64,000 bases of DNA, from NCBI RefSeq assembly GCF_000376985.1, contig NZ_AQYA01000027.1, forward strand, positions 1 through 64,000, in the 5' to 3' direction. Within the stretch, counting starts at the first letter, position 1, and each line of letters starts with the position of its first letter. The notes beneath the pieces are model-generated. The model worked only from the letters and a program-made list of their open reading frames with translations, did not search any database and had not been told where the DNA came from. Source of the stretch: Streptococcus henryi DSM 19005. GTDB taxonomy: Bacteria; Bacillota; Bacilli; Lactobacillales; Streptococcaceae. The position numbers and the translations under genes are program-made. Shown piece by piece: positions 27,681 through 37,549 of this stretch.

Positions 27681-28949
27681 GATATTTCTTAGTTTATGTA
27701 AAATGGCCTGCGCCGTCTCCTGATTCAGATGCTTAGCTTCTAGAAGTTGGCTAACAACCTGACCGACTTCAGAATCGCTGGCACCAGCAAGGAGCGCAAG
27801 AGATTTGGCTTGTAGTTTCATATGACCAGCTTGAATGCCAGTTGATGTCAGGGCTTTTAGCGCTGCAAAATTTTGTGCCAAACCAAGAGAAACTATGACC
27901 GCAGCCAATTCACGCGCTTGAGGCTGACCTAACAAATCATGTGCAATCTGAACAGTTGGATTTAGCCCAATTGATCCACCTCTGGTAGCAATAGGCATAG
28001 GAAGAGTCAAGCTACCTTTTAAAACTTGAGCTTCTTCATCAAAAATCCAATTAGATAAACCACGATATTGACCATCCCTGCTGGCATAGGCGTGGCAACC
28101 GGCTTCAATAGCACGCCAGTCATTTCCAGTCGCCATGACGACTGCATCAATACCATTAAAGATTCCCTTGTTATGGGTACTAGCACGATAGACATCAACT
28201 TGTGCCAAGCGGCTAGCTAGTTCCATCTTACGGGCCAGATTTTGTGCTTCCTCCTTATTTCTGCTAAGGAAACGAAGATTAATTGAACATTCTGAGGTAA
28301 CCAGACTTTCTGTTGCATAATTAGAAAGAATAGCCATGAGAGCCTGCCCCTCAGATAATTCTTCCAAAGTTGGAACAAGTGCCTCCATCATAGTATTTAC
28401 CATGTTAGCGCCCATAGCCTCTTGTGTGTCGACTGTGAGATAGATAATCAGAAATTCCTCTTTTGCTTCTACCCTAATGTCACGCGCTCCGCCTCCACGT
28501 TTGATGATAGAAGGATGAGCTTCATTAGCTTGGGATAATAGCAGAGCTGAACTGTCCAAAATCTTCTGCTCTGCCATTTTCACATTAGGAACATCATAGA
28601 GAGCAACTTGACCAATCATTTTACGGTCATGAACATGAGTTTGAAAACCGCCAGAACGTCTGATAATCTTTGCTGCAAAACTTGCTGCGGCTACTACAGA
28701 TGGTTCTTCAGTCACCATTGGAACCAAGTAGTCTTTGTCATTGATAAGAAAATCAGGAGCAGTAGCAAAAGGAAGCGAGAATGTTCCTAGAACATTTTCT
28801 GCCATCTGATTGGCAGTTTCAAGACCCAGCAGTTTATTAGCTTGCAAATCTTGCAAGCGATTGCTGGTTAAAAGTGTATTCTTTTTCAGATGTTCAATAC
28901 GTTCTTGCGGGCTTTTCTTAGAAAAACCTGTCCAATTTACTTTAGTCAT
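27672..28949 (-). CDS. mvaA: Hydroxymethylglutaryl-CoA reductase, class II
   Basis: MvaA reduces HMG-CoA to mevalonate, the committed step of isoprenoid synthesis in streptococci. Class II features are the motif EAMGANMVNT, the segment HNKGIFNGIDAV and a cofactor-region ATRGGSIG. It has 425 residues. GGGAAAG precedes the ATG. The 5' end overlaps mvaS by eight bases, so acetoacetyl-CoA is taken to mevalonate by one operon. Remaining mevalonate kinases are not in the window. Confidence 0.94.
   Translation of the reverse strand: MTKVNWTGFSKKSPQERIEHLKKNTLLTSNRLQDLQANKLLGLETANQMAENVLGTFSLPFATAPDFLINDKDYLVPMVTEEPSVVAAASFAAKIIRRSGGFQTHVHDRKMIGQVALYDVPNVKMAEQKILDSSALLLSQANEAHPSIIKRGGGARDIRVEAKEEFLIIYLTVDTQEAMGANMVNTMMEALVPTLEELSEGQALMAILSNYATESLVTSECSINLRFLSRNKEEAQNLARKMELASRLAQVDVYRASTHNKGIFNGIDAVVMATGNDWRAIEAGCHAYASRDGQYRGLSNWIFDEEAQVLKGSLTLPMPIATRGGSIGLNPTVQIAHDLLGQPQARELAAVIVSLGLAQNFAALKALTSTGIQAGHMKLQAKSLALLAGASDSEVGQVVSQLLEAKHLNQETAQAILHKLRNIKN
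28537..28547 (+). repeat. AATAGCAGAGC motif, copy 4
   Basis: Exact copy inside mvaA, antisense to it. Confidence 0.8.
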
Positions 28950-30114
28950 TTACTTTCCCATAAATACGTTGGTGTTCACGGATTTCTTTCAAAGCGAAAG
29001 GTCCAGTTTTATAGTTTGCAAAGTTAGCATTTCCGGCTTCATCCAATATAGCTTCTTCAAAGAAGATTTTTTCATATTCTTCTACAGATAAGACAATGCG
29101 TTCTTTAAGTTTCCTCAGTCGGCTAGCTTTTAATTGATTTTGGAAACCTTTAACAAGTTTTCCAGTGAAAATTTCTGCAACAGCCCCACTTCCGTAACTG
29201 AAGAAAGCAATCTGATCGCCTGCTACAAGGTTTTGGCTATTTTCCAATAATGATAGTAAACCTAAAAAGAGTGATCCAGTGTAGATGTTTCCAATTTGTT
29301 TACTATAGAGTATTGAGTTTTCAAAGTTCTCTTGAAGTTTCTCTTGGAGTTCTGCTGGTAAACTCTTATCCATAATCTTGTTAAAACCTTTTAAAGCTAA
29401 CTTGGGAAATGGTAAGTGGAAGCAGAAAGCTGCAAAATCTGTGAGAGAAGTTTCAAAGCGTTTTTGATATTCTAGCCAAGTTGTTTTTAACATATCCAAG
29501 TATTGTTTAGTTGAATACATGCCATTAACATAAGGTGTAGTTGAATAGTTTGGGCGCCAGAAGTCCATAATATCTCTTGTTTGAGCAAGTGTATTATCAT
29601 TTAACTCAAGAATATGTGGATTTTGTGTGATTAACATAGCAATACTACCAGCACCTTGTGTGGACTCACCTGGTGTTTCTGCACCGTATTTAGCAATATC
29701 AGAGGCGATAACAAGCACTTTTGCTTCTGGATGCTTATCGACATGTAGTCGAGCGTAATCAAGTGCAGCAGTTGCACTATAACATGCTTCTTTCATCTCA
29801 ACACTACGAGCAAAAGGCTGAATACCGAGAAGACTGTGAACATAAACAGCAGCAGCTTTACTTTGGTCAACTGAAGATTCAGTTGCTACAATAACCATAT
29901 CAATACTTGCACGGTCTTCCTCAGTTAAAATACTATCAGCAGCTGAGGCGCCAAGTGTAATAATATCATCAGTGATAGGTGAAATGCTAAGTGCATTTAA
30001 AAGCAGACCTTTACTAAATTTTTCTGGATCCGCTCCGCGACTTTGTGCCAAATCATCCATTTGAAGCACATATTGAGAGGTCGCAAAACCTATTTTATCA
30101 ATACCGATTTTCAT
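28942..30114 (-). CDS. mvaS: Hydroxymethylglutaryl-CoA synthase
   Basis: MvaS condenses acetyl-CoA with acetoacetyl-CoA. The protein begins IGIDKIGF, and the catalytic Cys111 lies in KEACYSAT, the nucleophile position of bacterial HMG-CoA synthases. The catalytic Glu region (ATESSVDQSKA) and His/Asn-containing CFHLPF segment are present. Length is 390 residues. GAAAGGTTTATAC stands before the ATG. It is first in the mvaS-mvaA operon; a weak minus-strand -10, TAAAAT, is at 30161-30166. Confidence 0.94.
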   Translation of the reverse strand: MKIGIDKIGFATSQYVLQMDDLAQSRGADPEKFSKGLLLNALSISPITDDIITLGASAADSILTEEDRASIDMVIVATESSVDQSKAAAVYVHSLLGIQPFARSVEMKEACYSATAALDYARLHVDKHPEAKVLVIASDIAKYGAETPGESTQGAGSIAMLITQNPHILELNDNTLAQTRDIMDFWRPNYSTTPYVNGMYSTKQYLDMLKTTWLEYQKRFETSLTDFAAFCFHLPFPKLALKGFNKIMDKSLPAELQEKLQENFENSILYSKQIGNIYTGSLFLGLLSLLENSQNLVAGDQIAFFSYGSGAVAEIFTGKLVKGFQNQLKASRLRKLKERIVLSVEEYEKIFFEEAILDEAGNANFANYKTGPFALKEIREHQRIYGKVND

Positions 30115-30236
30115 GTATAAACCTTTCTTTTTAATGAAATATTAATCATGCCTAACCTCTATTTTACCATAAAGTTACAAAAAGATTGGACAAAAAGCAC
30201 GATTATTTCAGGTATCAAAGTAGTTGGCCTGATTTA

Positions 30237-30281
30237 CATGACAAAGATGTCATGTTAGTATTTCAACTTACTTGATAGAAT
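30237..30281 (+). promoter_or_regulatory. Palindrome and extended -10 promoter of the mini-gene
   Basis: CATGACA and TGTCATG (30237-30243 and 30248-30254) form a perfect palindrome around AAGA. TGATAGAAT at 30273-30281 is an extended -10. The palindrome ends at the -35 position, so an activator or repressor could bind there. Confidence 0.45.
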
Positions 30282-30312
30282 ATAGGAAAGACAATTACCA
30301 AGGAGAAAAGTA

Positions 30313-30408
30313 ATGAATTATTTAAAAATGAGATATGTTGTTAACGATATGATTATGGATATAAAATCCTTTATTAACCTTATGGAAAAATGGTTATTAG
30401 AATTATAG
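30313..30408 (+). CDS. Possible 31-residue small protein
   Basis: An ATG at 30313, seven bases after a perfect AAGGAG, opens 31 codons to TAG. The peptide starts MNYLKMRYVV and ends EKWLLEL. It is rich in hydrophobic residues spaced among balanced charges (four basic, four acidic), consistent with one amphipathic helix, and lacks a cleavable signal peptide. It has its own extended -10 and a strong terminator, so it looks like a complete unit. It resembles no family I can name; a membrane-active peptide, a small toxin or a remnant are all possible. Confidence 0.5.
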   Translation: MNYLKMRYVVNDMIMDIKSFINLMEKWLLEL

Positions 30409-30421
30409 AACATAAAGTTGT

Positions 30422-30471
30422 GAGAAAAAAGCTTTCTATTTAGAAATTCGGCTTTTTTTCTCGCTTTTTTT
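30422..30471 (+). terminator. Terminator of the mini-gene
   Basis: GAGAAAAAAGC at 30422-30432 pairs with GCTTTTTTTCTC at 30451-30462, with inner TTTCTA/TAGAAA pairing, followed by GCTTTTTTTT. Confidence 0.85.
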
Positions 30472-30597
30472 TATGTTTTCGGGTAAAATACTTTGGTGGT
30501 CTTTAAAAATATGTAGAGTATCAAATGAATTAATAATAAAATTGGTTTGTGTGATTGGCTCTGTTTTTAAAGTATTTCATTAGTAAAGAGGATAAGC

Positions 30598-31437
30598 ATG
30601 ACAAAAGCTGATATTATTTTTAAGGAAAATATTTCAAAAATTTTGACCGAAGGCGTTTGGTCTGAACAAGCCCGTCCTAAATACAAAGATGGAACAGTGG
30701 CTAATTCAAAATATATCACAGGATCTTTTGCCGAATATGATTTGAATAAAGGAGAATTTCCAATTACAACACTTCGACCAATCGCTATTAAGTCAGCAAT
30801 TAAAGAAGTTCTTTGGATTTATCAAGATCAATCAAATAGTTTGGATGTTCTTGAGGAAAAGTACAATGTTCATTACTGGAATGATTGGGAAGTAGGAGAT
30901 AGTCGTACGATCGGGCAGCGTTATGGTGCTGTCGTTAAAAAACATGATATCATCAACAAGATTCTCAAACAATTAGAAGACAATCCTTGGAATCGACGTA
31001 ATGTCATCTCGCTATGGGATTATGAAGCATTTGAGGAGTCTGCAGGACTATTGCCATGTGCTTTTCAAACTATGTTTGATGTCCGTCGTGTTGATGGTGA
31101 AATATACTTGGATGCGACGTTGACACAACGCTCAAATGATATGCTTGTTGCACACCATATCAATGCCATGCAATATGTTGCTCTTCAAATGATGATTGCT
31201 AAACATTTTGGCTGGAAAGTTGGAAAGTTCTTCTACTTTATTAACAACCTTCATATCTACGATAATCAGTTTGAACAGGCTGAAGAATTGTTAAGACGTG
31301 AACCATCAGATTGCTTACCTCGTTTAGTTCTAAATGTACCTGATGGTACAAACTTTTTCGACATTAAAGCTGATGATTTTGAGTTAGTGGACTATAATCC
31401 AGTAAAACCTCAACTTAAATTTGATTTGGCAATCTAA
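30598..31437 (+). CDS. thyA: Thymidylate synthase
   Basis: ThyA methylates dUMP to dTMP using methylenetetrahydrofolate. The nucleophile Cys154 lies in [10 protein letters not shown], the variant sequence of lactic acid bacteria, followed by [17 protein letters not shown] for dUMP and folate binding. Length is 279 residues. GAGGATAAGC precedes the ATG. folA, which recycles the dihydrofolate it produces, follows after a leader with its own promoter-like element. Confidence 0.95.
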   Translation: MTKADIIFKENISKILTEGVWSEQARPKYKDGTVANSKYITGSFAEYDLNKGEFPITTLRPIAIKSAIKEVLWIYQDQSNSLDVLEEKYNVHYWNDWEVGDSRTIGQRYGAVVKKHDIINKILKQLEDNPWNRRNVISLWDYEAFEESAGLLPCAFQTMFDVRRVDGEIYLDATLTQRSNDMLVAHHINAMQYVALQMMIAKHFGWKVGKFFYFINNLHIYDNQFEQAEELLRREPSDCLPRLVLNVPDGTNFFDIKADDFELVDYNPVKPQLKFDLAI

Positions 31438-31528
31438 ATCTGATGTTTTTTTCTCTGCATTTTTTGTAGAAATTTGATAAAATGACTTTAGAAGTGATAT
31501 TTCAGAGAGGATAAGGCATTTCAAGGTG

Positions 31529-31560
31529 TAAAACAACTAACAGGCTGTTAGCTGGTTTTT
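31529..31560 (+). other. Hairpin in the folA leader
   Basis: AAAAC, a two-base interruption, CTAACA, loop GGC, TGTTAG, a three-base interruption and GTTTTT form a terminator-like structure 50 bases before folA. An extended -10 TGATAAAAT lies upstream at about 31475-31483, so it could act as an attenuator. Confidence 0.5.
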
Positions 31561-31580
31561 CTTGGTGTCAAAAGGAAAAA

Positions 31581-31591
31581 GCTCTGCTATT
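31581..31591 (-). repeat. AATAGCAGAGC motif, copy 5
   Basis: Exact copy on the minus strand in the folA leader, 16 bases before the start codon. Confidence 0.8.
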
Positions 31592-31606
31592 TCCAAGAGT
31601 ATTAAA

Positions 31607-32101
31607 ATGACAAAAAAAATAATTGCTATTTGGGCTGAAGATGACAATCATCTCATCGGAGCCAACGACAGACTACCTTGGCGCTTACCTAAAGAGTTGC
31701 AACATTTTAAAGAAACGACTATGGGACAGGTTTTATTGATGGGGCGCGTGACTTTTGATGGAATGAACCGTCGAATCCTTCCTGGTCGTCAGACTTTGAT
31801 TTTAACAAGAGATAATGACTTCGAAGCTGAGGGTGTTATTGTTGTTAACAGTGTGCAAGAAGCATTGGATTGGTACAATAGTCAGGAAAAGTCGCTCTTT
31901 ATCGTTGGCGGGGCAAGTATCTATCAAGCCTTTGCTGAATACTATGATGGTGTCATTAAAACATCTGTACATGAAAAGTTTGAAGGGGATACCTATTTTC
32001 CAGACATTGATTTGTCAGCTTTACATGAGGTTAATCAGACTTTTCATGAAAAAGATGATAAAAATGCCTACGATTTCACAGTAACTGTATTTGAAAAGTA
32101 A
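31607..32101 (+). CDS. folA: Dihydrofolate reductase
   Basis: The enzyme reduces dihydrofolate with NADPH to regenerate tetrahydrofolate after ThyA. The N-terminus (IIAIWAEDDNHLIGANDRLPW) matches the substrate-binding strand with the catalytic acidic region, and the cofactor motif MGRVTFDGM and FIVGGASIY are present. The ATG at 31607 gives 164 residues, normal for the family; a GTG or TTG start near 31562 would add 15 atypical residues. The preceding AAGAG is a modest ribosome-binding site. It leads folA-small ORF-clpX-engB. Confidence 0.92.
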   Translation: MTKKIIAIWAEDDNHLIGANDRLPWRLPKELQHFKETTMGQVLLMGRVTFDGMNRRILPGRQTLILTRDNDFEAEGVIVVNSVQEALDWYNSQEKSLFIVGGASIYQAFAEYYDGVIKTSVHEKFEGDTYFPDIDLSALHEVNQTFHEKDDKNAYDFTVTVFEK

Positions 32102-32112
32102 GAAAGGATGAT

Positions 32113-32283
32113 ATGCAAAGAAGTATTTTTGGTGTTTTCACTGCCTTTCTCTGTGCTATTTGCGTGTTGACTGCGATTCCGGCGTTTCGCAAGAAGCGCT
32201 ATGGACTCGGTTGGCTTTTACTCCTAAACGCCTTCACTAATCTTGTGAATAGCATTCATGCCTTTTATGGCACATTATTTTAA
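32113..32283 (+). CDS. Small conserved membrane protein between folA and clpX
   Basis: 56 residues, with two hydrophobic segments (about 5-22 and 32-50) separated by the basic turn FRKKRYGLG, so a small helical-hairpin membrane protein is likely. GAAAGGATGAT stands before the ATG at 32113, 11 bases after folA. A short gene in the same place between dfr and clpX is known in other streptococci. Function unknown. Confidence 0.75.
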   Translation: MQRSIFGVFTAFLCAICVLTAIPAFRKKRYGLGWLLLLNAFTNLVNSIHAFYGTLF

Positions 32284-32307
32284 AAAGAATAGAATTTAGA
32301 GGAAACC

Positions 32308-33537
32308 ATGGCTGGTAATCGAACGAATGATATTAAAGTATACTGCTCGTTTTGTGGTAAAAATCAAGACGAAGTAAGAAAAATTATTGCAGGAAACGGT
32401 GTGTTTATCTGTAATGAATGTGTGGCGTTGTCACAAGAAATTATTAAGGAAGAAATGGCTGAGGAAGTTCTATCAGATTTGGCAGAGGTGCCAAAACCTA
32501 AAGAACTTCTTGCGACGCTTAATGAATATGTTGTCGGACAAGATCGTGCTAAACGTGCTTTGGCTGTAGCAGTTTACAATCACTATAAACGTGTCAGCTT
32601 CACTGAAAGTCGTGATGATAACGATGTTGATATTCAAAAATCAAACATTTTAATGATTGGTCCAACTGGTTCAGGAAAAACTTTCTTGGCTCAGACCTTG
32701 GCTAAGAGTCTCAATGTCCCATTTGCAATTGCTGATGCGACATCATTGACTGAAGCTGGTTATGTAGGTGAAGATGTTGAAAACATTCTCTTGAAATTGA
32801 TCCAGTCAGCTGATTTTAACATTGAACGTGCTGAGCGTGGCATCATTTATGTCGATGAAATTGATAAGATTGCTAAAAAAGGTGAGAATGTATCAATTAC
32901 GCGTGATGTCTCAGGTGAAGGTGTTCAACAAGCACTTCTTAAAATTATTGAAGGCACTGTAGCAAGTGTGCCACCTCAAGGTGGTCGTAAGCATCCTAAT
33001 CAGGAAATGATTCAAATCGATACTAAGAATATTCTTTTTATCGTTGGTGGTGCTTTTGATGGCATTGAAGATATTGTTAAACAACGTTTGGGTGAAAAAG
33101 TAATTGGTTTTGGGCAAACTAGCCGTAAAATCGATGACGATGCGTCTTACATGCAAGAAATTATTTCTGAAGATATCCAAAAATTTGGTCTTATCCCAGA
33201 GTTTATTGGACGCTTGCCTGTTGTTGCTGCTTTAGAACAATTGACAGCTGATGACCTTGTACGTATTCTGACTGAACCTCGTAATGCTCTTGTTAAGCAA
33301 TATCAAACCTTAATGTCATATGATGGCGTTGAATTGGATTTTGATGACGACGCTCTTCTTGCGATTGCTGAAAAAGCAATTGAACGTAAGACAGGTGCGC
33401 GTGGGTTGAGATCAATTATCGAAGAAACTATGCTAGATATCATGTTTGAAGTTCCAAGTCAGGAAGAAGTGACTAAGGTTCGTATTACCAAAGAAGCTGT
33501 TGAAGGCAAAGAAAAGCCAATTTTAGAAATTGCTTAG
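32308..33537 (+). CDS. clpX: ATP-dependent protease ATPase subunit ClpX
   Basis: ClpX unfolds substrates and feeds them to ClpP. An N-terminal zinc-binding domain has CSFCGK and CNEC Cys pairs; the AAA+ core has Walker A GPTGSGKT, Walker [11 protein letters not shown] and the pore loop with GYVGEDV; IGF..., the ClpP-binding loop, is seen as KVIGFGQ. Length is 409 residues. GAGGAAACC precedes the ATG. It is followed by engB after nine bases, the conserved order in Firmicutes. Confidence 0.96.
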   Translation: MAGNRTNDIKVYCSFCGKNQDEVRKIIAGNGVFICNECVALSQEIIKEEMAEEVLSDLAEVPKPKELLATLNEYVVGQDRAKRALAVAVYNHYKRVSFTESRDDNDVDIQKSNILMIGPTGSGKTFLAQTLAKSLNVPFAIADATSLTEAGYVGEDVENILLKLIQSADFNIERAERGIIYVDEIDKIAKKGENVSITRDVSGEGVQQALLKIIEGTVASVPPQGGRKHPNQEMIQIDTKNILFIVGGAFDGIEDIVKQRLGEKVIGFGQTSRKIDDDASYMQEIISEDIQKFGLIPEFIGRLPVVAALEQLTADDLVRILTEPRNALVKQYQTLMSYDGVELDFDDDALLAIAEKAIERKTGARGLRSIIEETMLDIMFEVPSQEEVTKVRITKEAVEGKEKPILEIA

Positions 33538-33546
33538 GGAGGTCAC

Positions 33547-34143
33547 ATGGCAGAAGAGTATTTAAACACACATAATGCTGACCTACTCCTCAGTGCAGCT
33601 AATAAGTCACATTACCCACAAGATGACAAGCCAGAAATTGCCTTAGCTGGTCGTTCAAACGTTGGTAAATCAAGTTTTATCAATACTTTATTAGGACGAA
33701 AGAATCTAGCTCGTACATCAAGTAAACCTGGTAAGACTCAGCTTTTAAACTTTTACGATATTGATGGTAAGATTCGTTTTGTTGATGTACCTGGATATGG
33801 CTACGCTAAAGTTTCAAAAGTTGAACGTGCCAAGTGGGGTAAGATGATTGAGGAATACCTAACATCCCGTGATAATCTTAGGGCGGTTGTGAGTTTGGTT
33901 GATTTTCGTCATGACCCAAGTGCTGATGACATCCAAATGTACGAATTCCTTAAATACTATGAAATTCCAGTTATTGTTGTCGCAACTAAGGCTGACAAAG
34001 TTCCTCGAGGAAAATGGAATAAGCATGAATCAGCTATTAAGAAGAAACTTAACTTTGATAAGACTGATAACTTTATCATCTTTTCTTCAGTTGAACGAAT
34101 TGGAATTGATGAATCTTGGGACACCATTTTAGAACAAATTTAA
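33547..34143 (+). CDS. engB: Ribosome biogenesis GTPase EngB (YsxC/YihA)
   Basis: EngB is a cytoplasmic GTPase needed for late 50S assembly. G1 is GRSNVGKSS, the switch region contains [10 protein letters not shown]3 is DVPGYGYAK and G4 is ATKADK; all are intact in 198 residues. AGGGAGGTC lies before the ATG. A terminator at 34168 ends the clpX-engB transcript. Confidence 0.95.
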   Translation: MAEEYLNTHNADLLLSAANKSHYPQDDKPEIALAGRSNVGKSSFINTLLGRKNLARTSSKPGKTQLLNFYDIDGKIRFVDVPGYGYAKVSKVERAKWGKMIEEYLTSRDNLRAVVSLVDFRHDPSADDIQMYEFLKYYEIPVIVVATKADKVPRGKWNKHESAIKKKLNFDKTDNFIIFSSVERIGIDESWDTILEQI

Positions 34144-34167
34144 GTTTCATTTGATTTCATATAAAGA

Positions 34168-34198
34168 ATGAGGGTCTAGGCTAATCTAGACTCTTTTT
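34168..34198 (+). terminator. Terminator of clpX-engB
   Basis: GAGGGTCTAG and CTAGACTC pair with one bulged G around GCTAAT, followed by five T. Confidence 0.82.
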
Positions 34199-34209
34199 AT
34201 TATGATTTT

Positions 34210-34238
34210 TTGCATTTGAAATTCTAAAGGTTTATAAT
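34210..34238 (+). promoter_or_regulatory. Promoter of the CmpB-type membrane protein gene
   Basis: TTGCAT at 34210-34215, a 17-base spacer and TATAAT at 34233-34238. Confidence 0.7.
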
Positions 34239-34315
34239 AAAGCCATTCTATTTCTTACACAAGAAGTTTGAGTATCATAAAAATATGTTCTTAGAACTTA
34301 GAAAGGTGGATAGAG

Positions 34316-35107
34316 ATGCTTTATTCACTTGCTGATTTGGTCATATTCTTTTTTATTTATGCATTTCTTGGTTGGCTCTGGGAGACGTTCTATTGTTCTT
34401 TACTTGAGAAGCATTTTGTGTATAGAGGCTTTTTGATGGGACCATATTGTCCTGTCTATGGCTTCGCAGTAACTACAATATTAGTTTTGACAGAACCGTT
34501 CCAAGATCGATTGATCTACTTGTTTATTAGTGGTTTCCTCATCACAACGCTCTTTGAGTACTTTGCAGCTTGGCTGCTGGAGACAATTTTCCATTTGAAA
34601 TTATGGGATTATAGTAATCTGAAAGGTAATATTAAAGGACGAGTAGCACCAGCTATTTCTCTTTTTTGGGGAGTTGGTGTTCTCTTCCTAGTAAAAATTG
34701 TTCAACCTTACCTTATGTCATTCTCATTGCCCCATAAGAAAATAGTTGCTCTTGCTATATTTTTAGTAATGATGATTGATTTTATGTGGACAATTAAAGA
34801 GACGTTTGCACTACGTCAGTTTGCCCTGGCTTTTGAAAATCAAGTTGGAGTTGAATTAGAAAAAATTCGACAAACCATACAGAGCAACTCTGATACAGTT
34901 GAAAAACAAGCTGAGCTTTTTAATCAAAAATTTGATGACTTTAAACAGCATATTGAAGAATTCATTAAGGAGAATAATCTGAAAACCATTCGGCTCAATC
35001 AAAGAAGATTGCTGAAAAATTATCAGAAATTTAAATTAGAAGATGCTCCAATTTTAACAGATTTTAGAAAACAGCTTGTAAAACTAAAAAAGAAGATGCA
35101 AGACTAG
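34316..35107 (+). CDS. CmpB-type (putative ABC-transporter type IV) membrane protein with coiled C-terminus
   Basis: The first 170 residues hold five hydrophobic segments and the motif FLGWLWETFYCSL and RGFLMGPYCPVYG, typical of the ABC_trans_CmpB family, whose transport role is only putative. The remaining 90 residues are charged and heptad-like (EKQAELFNQKFDDFKQHIEEF), suggesting a cytoplasmic coiled coil. No ATPase is adjacent. The total is 263 residues, with AGAAAGGTGG before the ATG. It has its own promoter. Confidence 0.78.
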   Translation: MLYSLADLVIFFFIYAFLGWLWETFYCSLLEKHFVYRGFLMGPYCPVYGFAVTTILVLTEPFQDRLIYLFISGFLITTLFEYFAAWLLETIFHLKLWDYSNLKGNIKGRVAPAISLFWGVGVLFLVKIVQPYLMSFSLPHKKIVALAIFLVMMIDFMWTIKETFALRQFALAFENQVGVELEKIRQTIQSNSDTVEKQAELFNQKFDDFKQHIEEFIKENNLKTIRLNQRRLLKNYQKFKLEDAPILTDFRKQLVKLKKKMQD

Positions 35108-35166
35108 TAAAGACCACATTTTTACCCCTTTTTCATGAATTATTTTCAGAAAAAGCGCTCTAATTA

Positions 35167-35195
35167 TTGAAAATCCAAAGAGATTATGCTATAAT
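35167..35195 (+). promoter_or_regulatory. Promoter of ptsHI
   Basis: TTGAAA at 35167-35172, a 17-base spacer and TATAAT at 35190-35195 with an extended TG. Confidence 0.8.
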
Positions 35196-35257
35196 TTCTA
35201 TTTGTAAGGGTTATCATTCGATAATTCAAAAAAACACAAAATAAAAGGAGAACCACT

Positions 35258-35521
35258 ATGGCTTCTAAAGATTTCCACATTGTTGCAGAAACAGGTATTC
35301 ACGCACGTCCAGCTACTTTGCTTGTTCAAACAGCTAGCAAATTTGTTTCAGACATCACTTTGGACTACAAAGGTAAAGCAGTTAACCTTAAATCTATCAT
35401 GGGTGTTATGAGCCTTGGTGTTGGTCAAGGTGCTGACGTAACTATCTCAGCTGAAGGTGCTGACGCTGACGATGCTCTTGCAGCTATCGAAGAAACAATG
35501 ACTAAAGAAGGATTGGCTTAA
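35258..35521 (+). CDS. ptsH: Phosphocarrier protein HPr
   Basis: HPr passes phosphate from enzyme I to sugar-specific EIIA proteins, and its Ser-phosphorylated form is the CcpA co-repressor. The phosphorylated His15 lies in TGIHARPA and regulatory Ser46 in LKSIMGVMS. It is 87 residues. A strong AAAGGAGAACC stands before the ATG. ptsI begins two bases after its stop, so both are co-translated. Confidence 0.97.
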   Translation: MASKDFHIVAETGIHARPATLLVQTASKFVSDITLDYKGKAVNLKSIMGVMSLGVGQGADVTISAEGADADDALAAIEETMTKEGLA

Positions 35522-35523
35522 TT

Positions 35524-37257
35524 ATGACAGAAATGCTTAAAGGAATTGCAGCATCTGATGGTGTTGCTGTTGCTAAAGCATATCTACTCGTACAACCGGA
35601 TTTGTCATTTGAGACTGTAACAGTCGAAGATACGAACGCAGAAGAAGCTCGCCTTGATGTCGCATTACAAGCATCACAAGACGAGCTTTCTGTTATCCGT
35701 GAAAAAGCAGTAGAAACGCTTGGCGAAGAAGCAGCAGCAGTATTTGATGCTCACTTGATGGTTCTTGCTGACCCAGAAATGATCAGCCAGATTAAAGAAA
35801 CTATCCGCGCTAAACAAACAAACGCTGAAACTGGTCTTAAAGAAGTGACTGACATGTTCATCACTATCTTTGAAGGTATGGAAGATAATCCTTATATGCA
35901 AGAACGTGCGGCTGATATCCGCGACGTTGCTAAACGTGTATTGGCACACCTTCTTGGTGTTAAGCTTCCTAACCCAGCTACAATTGATGAAGAATCAATC
36001 GTTATCGCACATGACCTTACTCCATCTGATACAGCACAATTGAACAAACAATTTGTAAAAGCTTTTGTGACAAACATCGGTGGTCGTACAAGCCACTCAG
36101 CAATCATGGCACGTACGCTTGAAATTGCGGCTGTACTTGGTACAAATGACATTACAGACCGTGTTAAAGATGGTCAATTGATCGCAGTTAACGGTATCAC
36201 AGGTGAAGTTATCATCGAACCTACTGAAGAGCAAATTGCTGAATTTAAAGCAGCTGGCGAAGCTTATGCTAAACAAAAAGCTGAATGGGCTCTTCTTAAA
36301 GATGCTAAAACTGTTACAGCTGATGGAAAACATTTCGAATTGGCTGCAAACATTGGTACACCTAAAGACGTTGAAGGTGTTAATGACAATGGTGCAGAAG
36401 CAGTTGGTCTTTACCGTACTGAGTTCCTATACATGGATTCTCAAGACTTCCCAACTGAAGATGAACAATACGAAGCTTACAAAGCTGTACTTGAAGGTAT
36501 GAATGGTAAACCTGTTGTGGTTCGTACTATGGATATTGGTGGGGATAAAGAACTTCCTTACTTTGATCTTCCAAAAGAAATGAACCCATTCCTTGGTTAC
36601 CGTGCATTGCGTATCTCTATTTCTGAAACTGGTGATGCGATGTTCCGCACACAAATTCGTGCTCTCCTTCGTGCCTCAGTTCATGGTCAATTACGTATCA
36701 TGTTCCCAATGGTTGCCCTTCTTAAAGAATTCCGCGCTGCTAAAGCCGTATTCGACGAAGAAAAAGCTAACTTACTTGCTGAAGGTGTAGCAGTAGCTGA
36801 TGATATCCAAGTTGGTATCATGATCGAAATTCCAGCTGCAGCAATGCTTGCTGACCAATTTGCAAAAGAAGTTGACTTCTTCTCAATTGGTACAAATGAC
36901 CTTATCCAATACACAATGGCTGCTGACCGTATGAACGAACAAGTTTCATACCTTTACCAACCTTACAACCCATCAATCCTTCGTTTAATTGCTAACGTTA
37001 TCAAAGCTGCTCACGCAGAAGGTAAATGGGCTGGTATGTGTGGTGAGATGGCTGGTGATCAACAAGCTGTTCCACTTCTTATGGGTCTTGGATTGGATGA
37101 ATTCTCAATGTCAGCTACATCTGTCCTTCGTACACGTAGCTTGATGAAGAAACTTGATACAGCTAAGATGGAAGAATACGCTAACCGTGCTATCACTGAA
37201 TGTGGTACAGCCGAAGAAGTTCTTGAATTGGCTAAAGAGTACGTTAATGTTGATTAA
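35524..37257 (+). CDS. ptsI: PTS phosphoenolpyruvate-protein phosphotransferase (enzyme I)
   Basis: Enzyme I starts the sugar phosphotransferase chain by moving phosphate from PEP to HPr. The active His (about 191) lies in [12 protein letters not shown]; the PEP-binding domain has the signature [14 protein letters not shown] and the GMCGEMAGD segment with the catalytic Cys. It is 577 residues. Its ribosome-binding site, AGAAGGA, lies in the end of ptsH, which points to coupling. A terminator follows. Confidence 0.97.
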   Translation: MTEMLKGIAASDGVAVAKAYLLVQPDLSFETVTVEDTNAEEARLDVALQASQDELSVIREKAVETLGEEAAAVFDAHLMVLADPEMISQIKETIRAKQTNAETGLKEVTDMFITIFEGMEDNPYMQERAADIRDVAKRVLAHLLGVKLPNPATIDEESIVIAHDLTPSDTAQLNKQFVKAFVTNIGGRTSHSAIMARTLEIAAVLGTNDITDRVKDGQLIAVNGITGEVIIEPTEEQIAEFKAAGEAYAKQKAEWALLKDAKTVTADGKHFELAANIGTPKDVEGVNDNGAEAVGLYRTEFLYMDSQDFPTEDEQYEAYKAVLEGMNGKPVVVRTMDIGGDKELPYFDLPKEMNPFLGYRALRISISETGDAMFRTQIRALLRASVHGQLRIMFPMVALLKEFRAAKAVFDEEKANLLAEGVAVADDIQVGIMIEIPAAAMLADQFAKEVDFFSIGTNDLIQYTMAADRMNEQVSYLYQPYNPSILRLIANVIKAAHAEGKWAGMCGEMAGDQQAVPLLMGLGLDEFSMSATSVLRTRSLMKKLDTAKMEEYANRAITECGTAEEVLELAKEYVNVD

Positions 37258-37275
37258 TTAAACTCAAATATTAAA

Positions 37276-37302
37276 GAAGTTAGGTTTCCTAGCTTCTTTT
37301 TT
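37276..37302 (+). terminator. Terminator of ptsHI
   Basis: GAAGTTAGG and CCTAGCTTC pair around TTT with one G-T pair, followed by six T. Confidence 0.85.
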
Positions 37303-37408
37303 ATAAATAACTCAACAAATTTTATTAGTTGATAACAAAGTTATTGTTAGGCATATTGGCATTTAGTAAAAGGGCTAATAATTGTTGAAAGAAATTTATT
37401 TCACTTTG

Positions 37409-37422
37409 TGAAAACGCGTACA
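37409..37422 (+). promoter_or_regulatory. Cre-like site upstream of gapN
   Basis: TGAAAACGCGTACA matches the cre consensus with one mismatch. It lies about 110 bases before the gapN -35. The rest of the ptsI-gapN gap (about 37303-37520) shows no gene or strong hairpin. Confidence 0.45.
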
Positions 37423-37521
37423 ATATCAAGTGAATTGAGTTAATTTTTCGGAATATCAGGTAAAAATAGAGAAAAATGATACGATATGTCGTAATTTTCT
37501 GACTTTTTTCGTAGCAAATCA

Positions 37522-37549
37522 TTGAAATTATTTAAAAATAGGATATAAT
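37522..37549 (+). promoter_or_regulatory. Promoter of gapN
   Basis: TTGAAA at 37522-37527, a 16-base spacer and TATAAT at 37544-37549. Confidence 0.75.

Noticed and set aside
35108-35166. CTTTTTC/GAAAAAG pairing after the CmpB-type gene
   Set aside because: The stem is short and AT-rich and has no T run; not supported as a terminator.
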